DNA of 64,000 nucleotides. Source: Paraglaciecola sp. MB-3u-78 (lineage in GTDB: Bacteria; Pseudomonadota; Gammaproteobacteria; Enterobacterales; Alteromonadaceae). Location of the stretch: assembly GCF_002835935.1 (NCBI RefSeq), contig NZ_PJCF01000006.1, forward strand, positions 124,001 through 188,000. Reading direction: 5' to 3'. How positions within the stretch are numbered: position 1 is the stretch's first letter; each line of letters opens with the position of its first letter. Shown piece by piece: positions 26,898 to 34,685 of this stretch. Made by a program: the position numbers and the translations under genes. Below the pieces are notes generated by a model. It did not search any database. It was not told the DNA's origin and saw nothing but the letters and a program-made list of their open reading frames with translations.

Positions 26898-27878
26898 TCA
26901 GCGTGGAATGCTGCGTAGGTCTTTATATTCGAATGGATCTGTATAAATATGTTGTAATGGCACCCCAGCCACATAAGCACTGGTCTGCGTAGACTTTACC
27001 ATCTGCGTATTACCACAAATATATAGTCTCGGCTGTTGCTCTACGTTTAACTCAGCCATTGCAACGTCATTACATCGCCCCCGCATCATGCCTGGTGCGG
27101 TCTGAGACGCTGAGATGCAGGGATGATAAGAGAAATTTTTCTGGTTTTGCGCAAGTGTGACAAGTTGATTGTGTAAATATAGACCATCAATATTGCCGGC
27201 CCCATGATAAAAATGTATATCCCCCTGATGGTGGTGCTTGATAGCATCTCTGGCGATACCCAACAGTGGTGCCGCCCCTGTACCACTGCCAATGAGTATA
27301 AGCGGCATGTCTAAATCTTTGACGGTGTAAAAACAATTCCCCATAGCCTGCCCAATGTCAATCTCATCGCCAACCCTAGCATGCTCAAACAACCAAGAGG
27401 TCATTGTGCCCCGTATTTTTCGTTTTATGTGTAATTCCAGCAAGCCGTCTTCGTTTGGTACACTGGCCAGTGAATAACTTCTTATCGCGCCCAGAGGATG
27501 TTTAAGGTTAATGAATTGCCCTGCGCGATAGCTGAAATTTTGTTGTGCCTGCAGCACAAGCTGCAAGACATTTTCTGCCAGCAGGCTTTTTTTGCTGATC
27601 TGCGCGCGGCGAAATAGCAATTCGCTATCCACATCCGCGGCCTGCTGAATATCGATGGCGCTCTGCTGGCAGGCAAGAAAATACTGTTGCGCTACTAAGG
27701 TCTCTTTTATACCGGCCATGGCCTGGGATGATAACTTACCCTCAATACATTTTAATAGACAGGCCTGACAATGTCCTGATTTACAGGAATAACTGACCTC
27801 GATCTTATAACGAATAAGTAAGTCTAATACCGTTTCATTTTTATCCTGCGCACAGATATCATGCTGCCTGAAAAGCAC
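26898..27878 (-). CDS. Ferredoxin-domain flavin reductase (2Fe-2S / FAD / NAD)
   Basis: 326 residues: an N-terminal plant-type 2Fe-2S domain with Cys32, Cys37, Cys40 (SCKSGHCQAC) and Cys70 (YFLACQQ); an FAD domain with IRSYSLAS and the G-T-M-T-S loop; an NAD(P) domain with LIGSGTGAAPLLGI and YICGNTQM. It passes electrons from NAD(P)H through FAD to the cluster, then to an oxygenase or haem partner. It follows the truncated haemoglobin gene by 16 bases on the same strand, so the globin is the likely partner (inference). Base composition is clearly richer in GC than the surroundings. Confidence 0.88.
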   Translation of the reverse strand: MLFRQHDICAQDKNETVLDLLIRYKIEVSYSCKSGHCQACLLKCIEGKLSSQAMAGIKETLVAQQYFLACQQSAIDIQQAADVDSELLFRRAQISKKSLLAENVLQLVLQAQQNFSYRAGQFINLKHPLGAIRSYSLASVPNEDGLLELHIKRKIRGTMTSWLFEHARVGDEIDIGQAMGNCFYTVKDLDMPLILIGSGTGAAPLLGIARDAIKHHHQGDIHFYHGAGNIDGLYLHNQLVTLAQNQKNFSYHPCISASQTAPGMMRGRCNDVAMAELNVEQQPRLYICGNTQMVKSTQTSAYVAGVPLQHIYTDPFEYKDLRSIPR

Positions 27879-27894
27879 GGTTCACCTTAAAATG

Positions 27895-28263
27895 TTATAA
27901 ACCCAAAATGTCGTCATGGGTGCTGCCCGCGATCGCCATTACTTCGCCGATCAAAGCCTCGTCAACCCCGAGCTCTTGCAAGGTTGTTTGTAAATGCACT
28001 GCAACTGCGCTGAAGTGGCTATCATTTAGGCCCTGTTCTACCAGAGGTGCATGAGCCTCGCGCAAATCCCGGCCGCTATAATGGTTCGGCCCACCAAAAG
28101 CCATGGTTAAGAAGCTTTTTTGTTTCGCCAACTGATCATTCATGTCAATGTTGCTGAAAAAATGCGCAATACTGTCATCAGATAAGACTTTGCGATAAAA
28201 CAGATTAACGGCGGCATCTACTGCCGCCTCTCCACCTATACGTTCAAATAAAACAGTGTTCAT
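27895..28263 (-). CDS. Group I truncated haemoglobin
   Basis: 122 residues with the 2-on-2 globin pattern: LFERIGGEAAV start, Phe22-Tyr23 (B9-B10, oxygen-stabilising tyrosine), AFGGPNHYSGRDLREAH with proximal His71, and LGVDEALIGEVMAIAGSTHDDIL. Such globins bind O2/NO and can carry out NO dioxygenation if re-reduced. First gene of a two-gene unit with the Fe-S flavoreductase; together they could replace a one-piece flavohaemoglobin. GC-rich like its partner, hinting at shared transfer. Confidence 0.93.
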   Translation of the reverse strand: MNTVLFERIGGEAAVDAAVNLFYRKVLSDDSIAHFFSNIDMNDQLAKQKSFLTMAFGGPNHYSGRDLREAHAPLVEQGLNDSHFSAVAVHLQTTLQELGVDEALIGEVMAIAGSTHDDILGL

Positions 28264-28717
28264 TAGTAAGCCTTTTGATTATGTCAGGATAAAACTTAAG
28301 TGCTGAACTCGCTGCCATCGGTGCAGCTAAAGCAAGCCTGTGACTTTAAGCCTAACAGTAAAAAACACATGCACCATTGGTATAAATACCTATATGCCAA
28401 AATCTTCGGCTTGCCATTAATATTCACTCCTTCAGTGTCTACCAGCGGTTGTTTTAGGGGAAGTAGAAGCATCAGTCCAGTGTGGTCAGGGCAGGTTGGA
28501 TACTTTAGCGACGTAGCCGCCTTTTCACCCCCAGCAGAGTCCTCTAAGCAGCGCTGGTATTTCACCGGGCAAAAAGAGGGGGCAGAGGAAACTGCAAAGC
28601 CAGGCTTTGTCCGATGAACCAGCCCACCGGCAAGGGGTTGTCGACTTAGTCGTTTGAAGACGATTTTCTGAGGGCGATTGACGAGGTTCCAAATTAGGCA
28701 TGGACGACTGATACTAC
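28264..28717. other. Unexplained GC-rich stretch
   Basis: Upstream of the globin gene, about 28290-28620 is relatively GC-rich and open on both strands (105 codons plus from 28300, 89 codons minus to 28296), but neither product resembles a known protein and both lack binding sites. A minus-strand ATG near 28416 opens a 21-codon frame before a stop. May be a remnant of an inserted element or a structured 5' region. Confidence 0.35.
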
Positions 28718-28960
28718 TTATATGGGAGCTTTTAGGCTCCGATTGATATCCAGTACATCCTGTTCTGACAAATTACCGGCGGCTAGTTACAGTGCTAGGG
28801 CAATGGTTACATAGCCGTAACACACGCAGCTTAGGTTGCATCTGGCATCAAACAAGTTACGGGTGTTATTTAGCACGTCTATACCCTAGTCACTTCAACT
28901 TGCAGGTTTTAGTACCTGAAAGTTATCGTTTATTCGGCTGTTTAGCGTGTCAGCAATATC
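28718..28960 (-). pseudogene. TolC-family outer-membrane protein, C-terminal scar
   Basis: On the minus strand, 28879 to 28718 reads DVLNNTRNLFDAR, then YGYVTIALAL, an in-frame stop, LAAGNLSEQDVLDINRSLKA and a final stop: the last third of a TolC-type efflux protein (compare GTLNEQDLLALNNAL in E. coli TolC). About one base is missing just before this (a shift near 28880), after which the family-like VEVTRV segment continues in another frame. Two lesions and no 5' part: a dead fragment. Confidence 0.65.
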
Positions 28961-28981
28961 GGGAAGGATGACATTAAAAAG

Positions 28982-29476
28982 GTGACGAATGTGTTGTCGA
29001 AATTCTTTGGAGTTAGAGAAATATCGATTATTGCTCAGATTACGTTCATTGGGTTTGTCATTGCAGTCAACGAGCGAGTTATAGAGGCATTTAAACGAAC
29101 CTTTAGACGAAGAACTTCCGAAGAATATTCGAACGAGTTAAAGTCGATTAAGGAAGCCCTCCAAAACAAACCTTTAGATATTGAACTAATAAACAAAGCA
29201 AAATTGTGGCAAAGCATTGTGAACGATTACTCATCAGAAACGGGGATAGTGTGTCTAACAGCTTCATTAATAATTGGCTGTATTCTTGGGTCATTAGGTG
29301 TTGTCAGTATTTTTGGTAGCTTTGAGAGCTCAACAAAATTTTCAAGTCAGATACATGTGATTCTATTTAATGGTGTCGATGTTGTTTTAACTGGTTGGGT
29401 TATTTCTGGGGGCTCAGATGGATGGACAGGCTTTTTAACTAACGCCAAAAATCTATTTAGTCAAAAAGTGAGTTGA
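28982..29476 (+). CDS. Small membrane protein of unknown function
   Basis: 164 residues from a GTG (GGAAGG lies 14 bases away, so the start is uncertain). TM1 about 14-36, an amphipathic charged region (about 40-80, KRTFRRRTSEEYSNELKSIKEAL), TM2 about 92-113 and a hydrophobic segment about 124-142 with a glycine-rich GWVISGGSDGWTG. Not recognised. It has its own terminator and sits in the accessory region, so it is likely acquired cargo. Confidence 0.5.
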   Translation: MTNVLSKFFGVREISIIAQITFIGFVIAVNERVIEAFKRTFRRRTSEEYSNELKSIKEALQNKPLDIELINKAKLWQSIVNDYSSETGIVCLTASLIIGCILGSLGVVSIFGSFESSTKFSSQIHVILFNGVDVVLTGWVISGGSDGWTGFLTNAKNLFSQKVS

Positions 29477-29500
29477 ATTGTAGTAGTGTGATTAATTGGG

Positions 29501-29530
29501 ATTGTCAGCACTTAAACTGACAATTATTTT
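29501..29530 (+). terminator. Terminator after the 164-residue membrane protein
   Basis: ATTGTCAG (29501-29508) pairs with CTGACAAT (29517-29524), 8-base loop, followed by TATTTT. Confidence 0.6.
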
Positions 29531-29824
29531 GATGAACCTTTACCAAATCTGACTAGGAGCTATGTGCCAAAAGCGGCTGTTTACGTGCTACCCAATGAAC
29601 GATCCCATTTAGCAGATTGCAGACAGTCGATGAAATTGGCTGTATGACTCCTCCGAGTGATAACCAGACCTTCAGCAACTGTTATTCCAAGCATTGAAAT
29701 CCAATCATCGAATAAGATGCTCTACTCATAAAATGAACTATGGTTGATTCTTAGTATATTAAAAATAACAATAATTTTCCTCATACTGCTGTTTTGGAAT
29801 CCAATATTTAAGGAAGAATCTATT
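29531..29824. other. Gene-free interval before the beta-helix gene
   Basis: About 300 bases. A TGTGCCAAAAGCGG string lies near 29564, resembling one near 22899. A TTG-initiated frame from 29744 could extend the next gene but is not supported. Promoter not assigned. Confidence 0.35.
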
Positions 29825-31303
29825 ATGAAAATCAATACACTTTTCTTTAGTCAACCAGCCAGCACTTGGGTTATTAAGTGCGTTTGCGTAATGTTACTGA
29901 CATGCCTGATGAGTACCGCTTCGGCAGCAGATTGGTACGTAAAAGCATCAGCCGAATCAGGAGGGAGTGGCTCCAAGGCCAAACCATTCAACTCCCTGAC
30001 AGACGCTGAATTGGTCTCAGGCGAAGGAGACACGATCTATATTAAACAATCCAACAAGCATGCGATACTCGATGGGCAAATCGTGCTCAAACCCAACCAA
30101 AAACTTATCGGCTTAGGACCGGATGTGCGAAATGTGCCGGAAAATGCTGCTGGTGCAAGGATCACCTATTCCGGTGGAGACGGAGAGGGCTACCCTGACG
30201 GCGCAGTTGTTCAGCTTTCCAGTGGCAACGAAATTTCCAATATTCATTTCAAAGATATGAGCTTTGGCGCAATTGTGGGAATTGACGTAGATTTCACTGG
30301 CGCAAATATTCACGATAACCTCTTTTCCGGAGGGGATATTGATAATGGCTGGTTTCGAGTGTCCGTTCTTTTAGATTCATCTTTAAGCAACAGCGATGTT
30401 ATCGTGAAGGATAACCTTTTCAGAAACGGAAATTTTCTTAGTGGCATAAATATTAATCATCGAGGAGATAGTTCTGGCATCTATCATTTCGAAGGTAATC
30501 ACTTTGACAATATCGGTGGGAGACCTTATATATTCTGGACAATTGATGCGGCATATATTCAGGCCAAAATCCTGAATTCTTCAGCCAATGATATTGGAGC
30601 TCTTGGAGAGTACAGTGAATTTGCTAACTCAGACAGTATTCTAATGCAAATGTCTGGCAGTTCTATAATGGACGTTGTGGTTGATGGCTACACCTATGAC
30701 AACACCGGTCAATTCGGGGGCATTTCGAATACGGGGCTCGAATTGTTCATCATTGGTGACGGGATAGGAGCACCTCCTGAATTATGGGCAAACAACGCGC
30801 AAGTGTCCTTGAAAATCAACAACAGTAGTTTCAGTAATGCAGTAACCGAGGCTATTCAATTAAACAACTTGGGTTTGAATTCAATAATAGATGTAGAAAT
30901 CAGAAACACCCAGGTTGTTAATGCCAATCCTGGACAGATAGGACCCTTATTCGGATTGACTGGTGCCGCTATATCGCTTCTCCCCGAAAACACTGGTAAC
31001 AGCGGTAGCCGTGCATCTCTACTCATTGAAAACAGCGACATCATTGGATCATCTGGATATGCGGTAGGGGTTTACGACGCGGGCATATCTGGCTTTAATT
31101 CAGATATCGATTTGGGCGGTGGCGTTTTGGGCAGCCTTGGCAATAACCGTTTCCTGGATAATGCCATCGGTGATATCGAACTTTTTCAGACAGGCGGTTT
31201 TGGATTGTTCAACTGGTGGGGCGGCGTGTCTCCACGAATTGATTTGTATGGGAGCGGTACTTTCGAGTCAGTTCCAGAATTGCAGACTGATCCTCGTCCA
31301 TAA
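29825..31303 (+). CDS. Secreted right-handed beta-helix protein
   Basis: 492 residues from ATG 29825, selected because GGAAG lies 8 bases upstream; an earlier TTG would put a second hydrophobic stretch before the signal. Signal peptide ends near TASAADWYV. The body is a parallel beta-helix: repeating short strands with Asn/Asp turns (NEISNIHFKDMSFGAIVGID, NIHDNLFSGG, DVIVKDNLFRNG, SLKINNSSFSNAV, DVEIRNTQVVN). Such folds bind or cleave polysaccharides, but no pectate-lyase-type catalytic cluster was recognised. Exported, with no sorting domain seen. Flanked by scars, it looks like cargo. Confidence 0.72.
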   Translation: MKINTLFFSQPASTWVIKCVCVMLLTCLMSTASAADWYVKASAESGGSGSKAKPFNSLTDAELVSGEGDTIYIKQSNKHAILDGQIVLKPNQKLIGLGPDVRNVPENAAGARITYSGGDGEGYPDGAVVQLSSGNEISNIHFKDMSFGAIVGIDVDFTGANIHDNLFSGGDIDNGWFRVSVLLDSSLSNSDVIVKDNLFRNGNFLSGININHRGDSSGIYHFEGNHFDNIGGRPYIFWTIDAAYIQAKILNSSANDIGALGEYSEFANSDSILMQMSGSSIMDVVVDGYTYDNTGQFGGISNTGLELFIIGDGIGAPPELWANNAQVSLKINNSSFSNAVTEAIQLNNLGLNSIIDVEIRNTQVVNANPGQIGPLFGLTGAAISLLPENTGNSGSRASLLIENSDIIGSSGYAVGVYDAGISGFNSDIDLGGGVLGSLGNNRFLDNAIGDIELFQTGGFGLFNWWGGVSPRIDLYGSGTFESVPELQTDPRP

Positions 31304-31310
31304 AGAACTA

Positions 31311-31351
31311 CTGCAAAGGGCAAATATATAGTGGTTATCTGCTCTTTGCAG
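31311..31351 (+). terminator. Hairpin after the beta-helix gene
   Basis: CTGCAAAGGGCA (31311-31322) pairs with TGCTCTTTGCAG (31340-31351) including one G-U pair, 17-base loop. It lies just after the stop. There is no T-run, so it may protect the 3' end rather than terminate. Confidence 0.5.
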
Positions 31352-31704
31352 CAAGCTGAATGAAATAGACAACTTAGTTAAAAAAACTTCCGACTCGGGT
31401 CGATAAAACCAGATTGATCACGCTTGTTGCGATGGTCCGCTAATGGCACAAACTTCTCACACAAATTTGAACTGCGTGTGACCGCTATCTCAGTAAAGGC
31501 GATCCTCATAGCTAATTAATCGTATGACTGGTTTTCGAAGGAGCCGGACAGTCTAAAATACTGACTTGCGGGTGATATCGACTAAATATATCAGTGATAA
31601 ATCATCAATTCTCGACGAAATATTAACCTGAGCTGAAACTTGATATATAGATACAATACTAGTAACTCCATCAACGTTTGAGAATTATTATGTAAGCTTT
31701 AACT
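31352..31704. other. Gene-free interval
   Basis: About 350 bases before the integrase scar, all frames broken, no recognised sequence. Confidence 0.4.
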
Positions 31705-32235
31705 ATTTATATCCCTAAAGAACCTTGGAACAAAAATAAAATTGTCGGACAAAAGTTACCACTTAAACTTCAACAAATGTGGTCTATTTGAATTAGGCTT
31801 GAACTAGCAAGAAATGTAAGAGACCTTGCATTATTCAACCTAGGGATTGATAGTAAATTACGCGGTTGTGATTTGGTCTCGCTAAAAGTCAAAGATATCT
31901 GTCATGGAATAAGTGTTCAATCCAGAGCTATTATTGTACAAAAAAAGACTGGTTTACCGGTTCAGTTTGAATTGAAAGTAAACACTAGAGAAGCTGTTTT
32001 GGATTTAATTACTCAATCTCACCTGAGCCATTCTGACTATTTGTTCAAATTGGATAAAACACAATATGGCACAAATACGATGCGCCGGACAAAACCATCA
32101 CTGATTTATAAAAAGACGAAGAATTTAAGAGCCTGCCAGCTATTGCTTGGGCACCGAAAACTTGAGAGTACCGTTAGGTATTTAGGCATAGAGGTAGACG
32201 ATGCACTTGAAGTTTCTGAAAGTATTGATGCATAA
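31705..32235 (+). pseudogene. Tyrosine recombinase/integrase remnant
   Basis: The frame reads PKEPWNKNKIVGQK, MWSI, a TGA, then RLELARNVRDLALFNLGIDSK and on to GTNTMRRTKPSLIYKKTKNLRACQLLLGHRKLESTVRYLGIE and the stop at 32235. This is a common site-specific integrase of gammaproteobacteria, but it has an in-frame stop, lacks about 30 residues between YLF and KLDKTQYG, and has Asn where the family has the catalytic His (HTMRR). The second box His (LLGHRKL) and nucleophile Tyr (VRYLG) remain. Dead gene; a trace of the event that built this region. Confidence 0.75.
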
Positions 32236-32331
32236 ATACACTGCCAGAGACTAACGTACTCTGGCAAATTCACAACATGAATGGCCTCTGCGTGTTGCGG
32301 CCATTGACTTTTGTCAAATCAACGTCCCTGA

Positions 32332-32344
32332 CCCAGCAGATTCC
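32332..32344 (-). repeat. GGAATCTGCTGGG repeat, copy A
   Basis: The complement reads GGAATCTGCTGGG; two more copies lie at 33657-33669 and 33777-33790. Single short copy next to scars; see the copies around 33.7 kb. Confidence 0.35.
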
Positions 32345-32414
32345 TCAGATTAGTTTCCAGTGACAAAGAAATATTTATTCATTAACCATTCTTCCCATAA
32401 TCACAAAGAAAGGA

Positions 32415-32447
32415 GTAGGAGTGAATTTAATTACTATTCACTCCTAC
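32415..32447. terminator. 12-bp perfect hairpin terminator
   Basis: GTAGGAGTGAAT (32415-32426) pairs exactly with ATTCACTCCTAC (32436-32447). It lies about 40 bases past the stop of the minus-strand gene 32488-32868; on that strand the hairpin is followed by TCCTTTCTTT. It may work in both directions. Confidence 0.65.
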
Positions 32448-32487
32448 CCCTTTTCCCAGTGATTTTCTACCAGTATCGCTTTAATCG

Positions 32488-32868
32488 CTATATCTCTATT
32501 TCGCTGTATAAGCTGTCGGAGACGATTTTTCGAAGTTCGGCTAATCCAGCAAGCCATTGTGCAACCGATTTGTCAGCCTGAACTTTATCCCATGCGGTCG
32601 CGAAATCGGCAAGGGAGCCGGGATATTCTAGGGCGACTATCATCGCGCCAGTCGAATCTCCAGCGAAAGTTGCTCGCCAAGCGCGGATTGTCATTTTCGG
32701 AGCGATGGCCTTTATCAGCAGACTACCTTTATTAAGTTGCGCGATATAGGCTCCAGCATCATCTGTATCGACCACAACAACCCGAAGTGTCGAAAGTTCG
32801 TCAGCAAATACGGCGGTAGATAATGAGAGCATTAGGCCCAGCAGAATTAATGTAATTAATTTTTTCAT
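32488..32868 (-). CDS. Small secreted protein, ferredoxin-like fold suspected
   Basis: 126 residues: signal peptide ending VFADELS (about residue 22), then a beta-alpha-beta layout (LRVVVVDTDD, AYIAQLNKGSLLIKAI, IRAWRATFAGDSTGAMIVALEYP, SLADFATAWDKVQAD) resembling the dimeric alpha-beta barrel or NIPSNAP-like proteins. It is predicted periplasmic. No catalytic residues seen. Its coding sequence is GC-richer than its neighbours. Has its own terminator. Function unknown. Confidence 0.6.
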   Translation of the reverse strand: MKKLITLILLGLMLSLSTAVFADELSTLRVVVVDTDDAGAYIAQLNKGSLLIKAIAPKMTIRAWRATFAGDSTGAMIVALEYPGSLADFATAWDKVQADKSVAQWLAGLAELRKIVSDSLYSEIEI

Positions 32869-33298
32869 AATTTATTTCCTTTTGTTATAGCAGCGTGTGC
32901 CGAAAATTGGCATTCGAATTAGACTATAGTCGACTAAGACGAAATTACTATCAGTCGTAATGACGGCTGTGCAATTTTAATTGCGTCGCCAACTTGGAGT
33001 GCTTTTTGGAAAAAGGGGAGCGGAATAAATAGGTAGGGAATTCACTCATAATCGTGTTGATGCTGTGAACTTGAGGAAAGGGTTTTTTACTACTGATACT
33101 AGATAGTATTAAAGATGCCGTTAATAAAATTGCAGGTGTCGATGCAGAATTTAACACGACTGTGCTAGCTCAAGGGTATAACGAATCAAAGAGATTGTCA
33201 GAGACTCATTTGTTAATTGGAATATACTGGTTGTAGTAGCTAAACCTCTCGCTTATATGTGCAGATTAAAATACCTAATAAAAATAATAGGGAATACT
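32869..33298. other. Interval with a possible gene fragment
   Basis: About 430 bases. A plus-strand frame from about 33090 to a TAG near 33236 reads LILDSIKDAVNKIAGVDAEF then TTVLAQGYNESKRLSETHLL; it has no start codon or binding site and was not assigned. The rest is unremarkable. Confidence 0.3.
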
Positions 33299-33589
33299 AT
33301 GAAGTTAAGTCTAGGCTTGGGAGCCATTTTGACAGGAACGCTATTGATTGCATGCCAATCTGAGCAGGTTCAACACACATCTGAAATATCTGATGATGCA
33401 TCACGGATTAAGTCGCATCTTAGGTTTTTATCTGATGACTTATTAGAAGGCAGAGATACAGGAGCTCGAGGGCACGAAATCGCTTCGTTATATATTGCAG
33501 CTGAATTTGAAAAATACGGTTTAACCCCAGCGGGTGACAATGGCACTTATATGCAGAGGGTGAATTTTGTTCAAGCTTATATTGATTGA
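33299..33589 (+). pseudogene. Truncated M28-type peptidase (N-terminal fragment)
   Basis: From ATG 33299: lipoprotein signal with LLIACQS, then IKSHLRFLSDDLLEGRDTGARG, IASLYIAAEFEKYGLTPAGDN and YMQRVNFV, the standard opening of M28 zinc aminopeptidases with a PA insert. It stops after 96 residues, before any metal ligand. The following 240 bases carry no continuation. A remnant left by deletion; the signal peptide is intact, so a small lipoprotein may still be made. Confidence 0.72.
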
Positions 33590-33656
33590 TCAATCCTCCA
33601 TCAAATTGTCGTTAACGGGTTCACTCGCTCATGCTGACGGCATTTGCCGCTTGCAA

Positions 33657-33790
33657 GGAATCTGCAGGGTCACCCAGTCAGTGGAAATGAGCAATAAAAT
33701 GGTTTAACACAAGGGTAGACGGCGCATGGCATTGAACGCTGTGAAATTATATTTGTGGGGATCCCTCAGACTCTGTCCCCCGCAGATTCC
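33657..33790. repeat. Inverted pair of GGAATCTGC repeats (copies B and C)
   Basis: Copy B GGAATCTGCAGGG (33657-33669, plus) and copy C (33777-33790, minus strand reads GGAATCTGCGGGGG) face each other across about 110 bases. Copy A is at 32332. C continues as GACAGAGTCTGAGG on the minus strand, a string I associate with repeats linked to REP-type tyrosine transposases. No transposase is present here. Confidence 0.45.
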
Positions 33791-33832
33791 CAGAATTCCT
33801 AAACCAGCAAATAGCCAGAGCTAATAGCTAGT

Positions 33833-34417
33833 TTATATTAGCAAGTCCTGCTGGGTTATTGCAGCACAACGGGGATCCATTGCTTGTACACCTTTAATCA
33901 TTTGCTGAGTTAGGGTGATGGTTTTACCTTCTTTTTCAAACGTAATAGGGTCGCAACCATGATCCTGCTCACAGATGAGATCAAATTCAGGTTTCGCTTT
34001 GATATGGCAGCCAAAACAATTGCCACCAAACTTATTGACCACTTCAAAGGCACCACGTACCGCTATTTCTGAGCCCTTTTCAGACACCGCCAATTCAAAG
34101 AACTCCCAGTCTTTCGTCACAGCGTTATAGCCTTTTTCCCGTTTGACCATAACCTCGGTTGGGACGAGTTGCACGACAGAGCCAACGGGGTAAACCGCCC
34201 CATTAACCGTTTTAGCTGCGGCTAATGTGGATTGTAAATCACCAAGTAGATTGTCTACAAAAAAACCTCTAACAGGAGCCATTTCTGTTAAACATTTAAA
34301 GCTATCTTCATTGACTTCAACTGTTTGTGCATAACTGATGTTACTGACTAAAATTGCTATTAAAGCAAATGAGGTAAAGATACTTTTCTTTTTAACAGTC
34401 ATAGTGATTAATCGCAT
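33833..34417 (-). CDS. Periplasmic c-type haem protein, cytochrome P460-like
   Basis: 194 residues: signal peptide ending ISYAQT (about residue 30) and a single CxxCH haem site (CFGCH, 134-138) in FEVVNKFGGNCFGCHIKA. The layout before it (PVGSVVQLVPTEVMVKREKGYN, KDWEFFELAV) resembles cytochrome P460-type proteins, where one haem c is held in a beta fold; the extra lysine cross-link cannot be judged. Additional cysteines (LICEQDHGC, RCAA) could form disulfides. A second ATG five codons in is possible as start. Monocistronic. Confidence 0.65.
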   Translation of the reverse strand: MRLITMTVKKKSIFTSFALIAILVSNISYAQTVEVNEDSFKCLTEMAPVRGFFVDNLLGDLQSTLAAAKTVNGAVYPVGSVVQLVPTEVMVKREKGYNAVTKDWEFFELAVSEKGSEIAVRGAFEVVNKFGGNCFGCHIKAKPEFDLICEQDHGCDPITFEKEGKTITLTQQMIKGVQAMDPRCAAITQQDLLI

Positions 34418-34634
34418 TTTGATTTTAAGTATTAAGATTAAATAGAATTATTATCTAATATTCAATTTCTCATTTCTTATTTCTCATATCACTTAACAAA
34501 ATAATGAACAATTAAAACATTAACACTGTCTTTATTTCGCCACAAACATGGTGTATTCACTATACAAAAAGGTAGTAAAAAGAAGCGCGAATTGGGGTCG
34601 GCACCATTAATTCTATTACGTATTGCAAAACAAA

Positions 34635-34661
34635 AAAGCCAAACTTTTTAGGTTTAGCTTT
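34635..34661 (-). terminator. Terminator of the NSS transporter gene
   Basis: On the minus strand AAAGCTAAAC pairs with GTTTGGCTTT around a 7-base loop (one mismatch), followed by a T-run. It is 25 bases past the stop. Confidence 0.65.
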
Positions 34662-34685
34662 ATCACTATTTTGTTGCACCACCCG

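Noticed and set aside
28300-28617. 105-codon plus-strand ORF as a gene
   Set aside because: No family resemblance or binding site, and an equally long frame exists opposite; left as an unexplained stretch.
29744-29824. N-terminal extension of the beta-helix protein from TTG 29744
   Set aside because: It would add a second hydrophobic stretch before a good signal peptide; ATG 29825 has GGAAG at proper distance.
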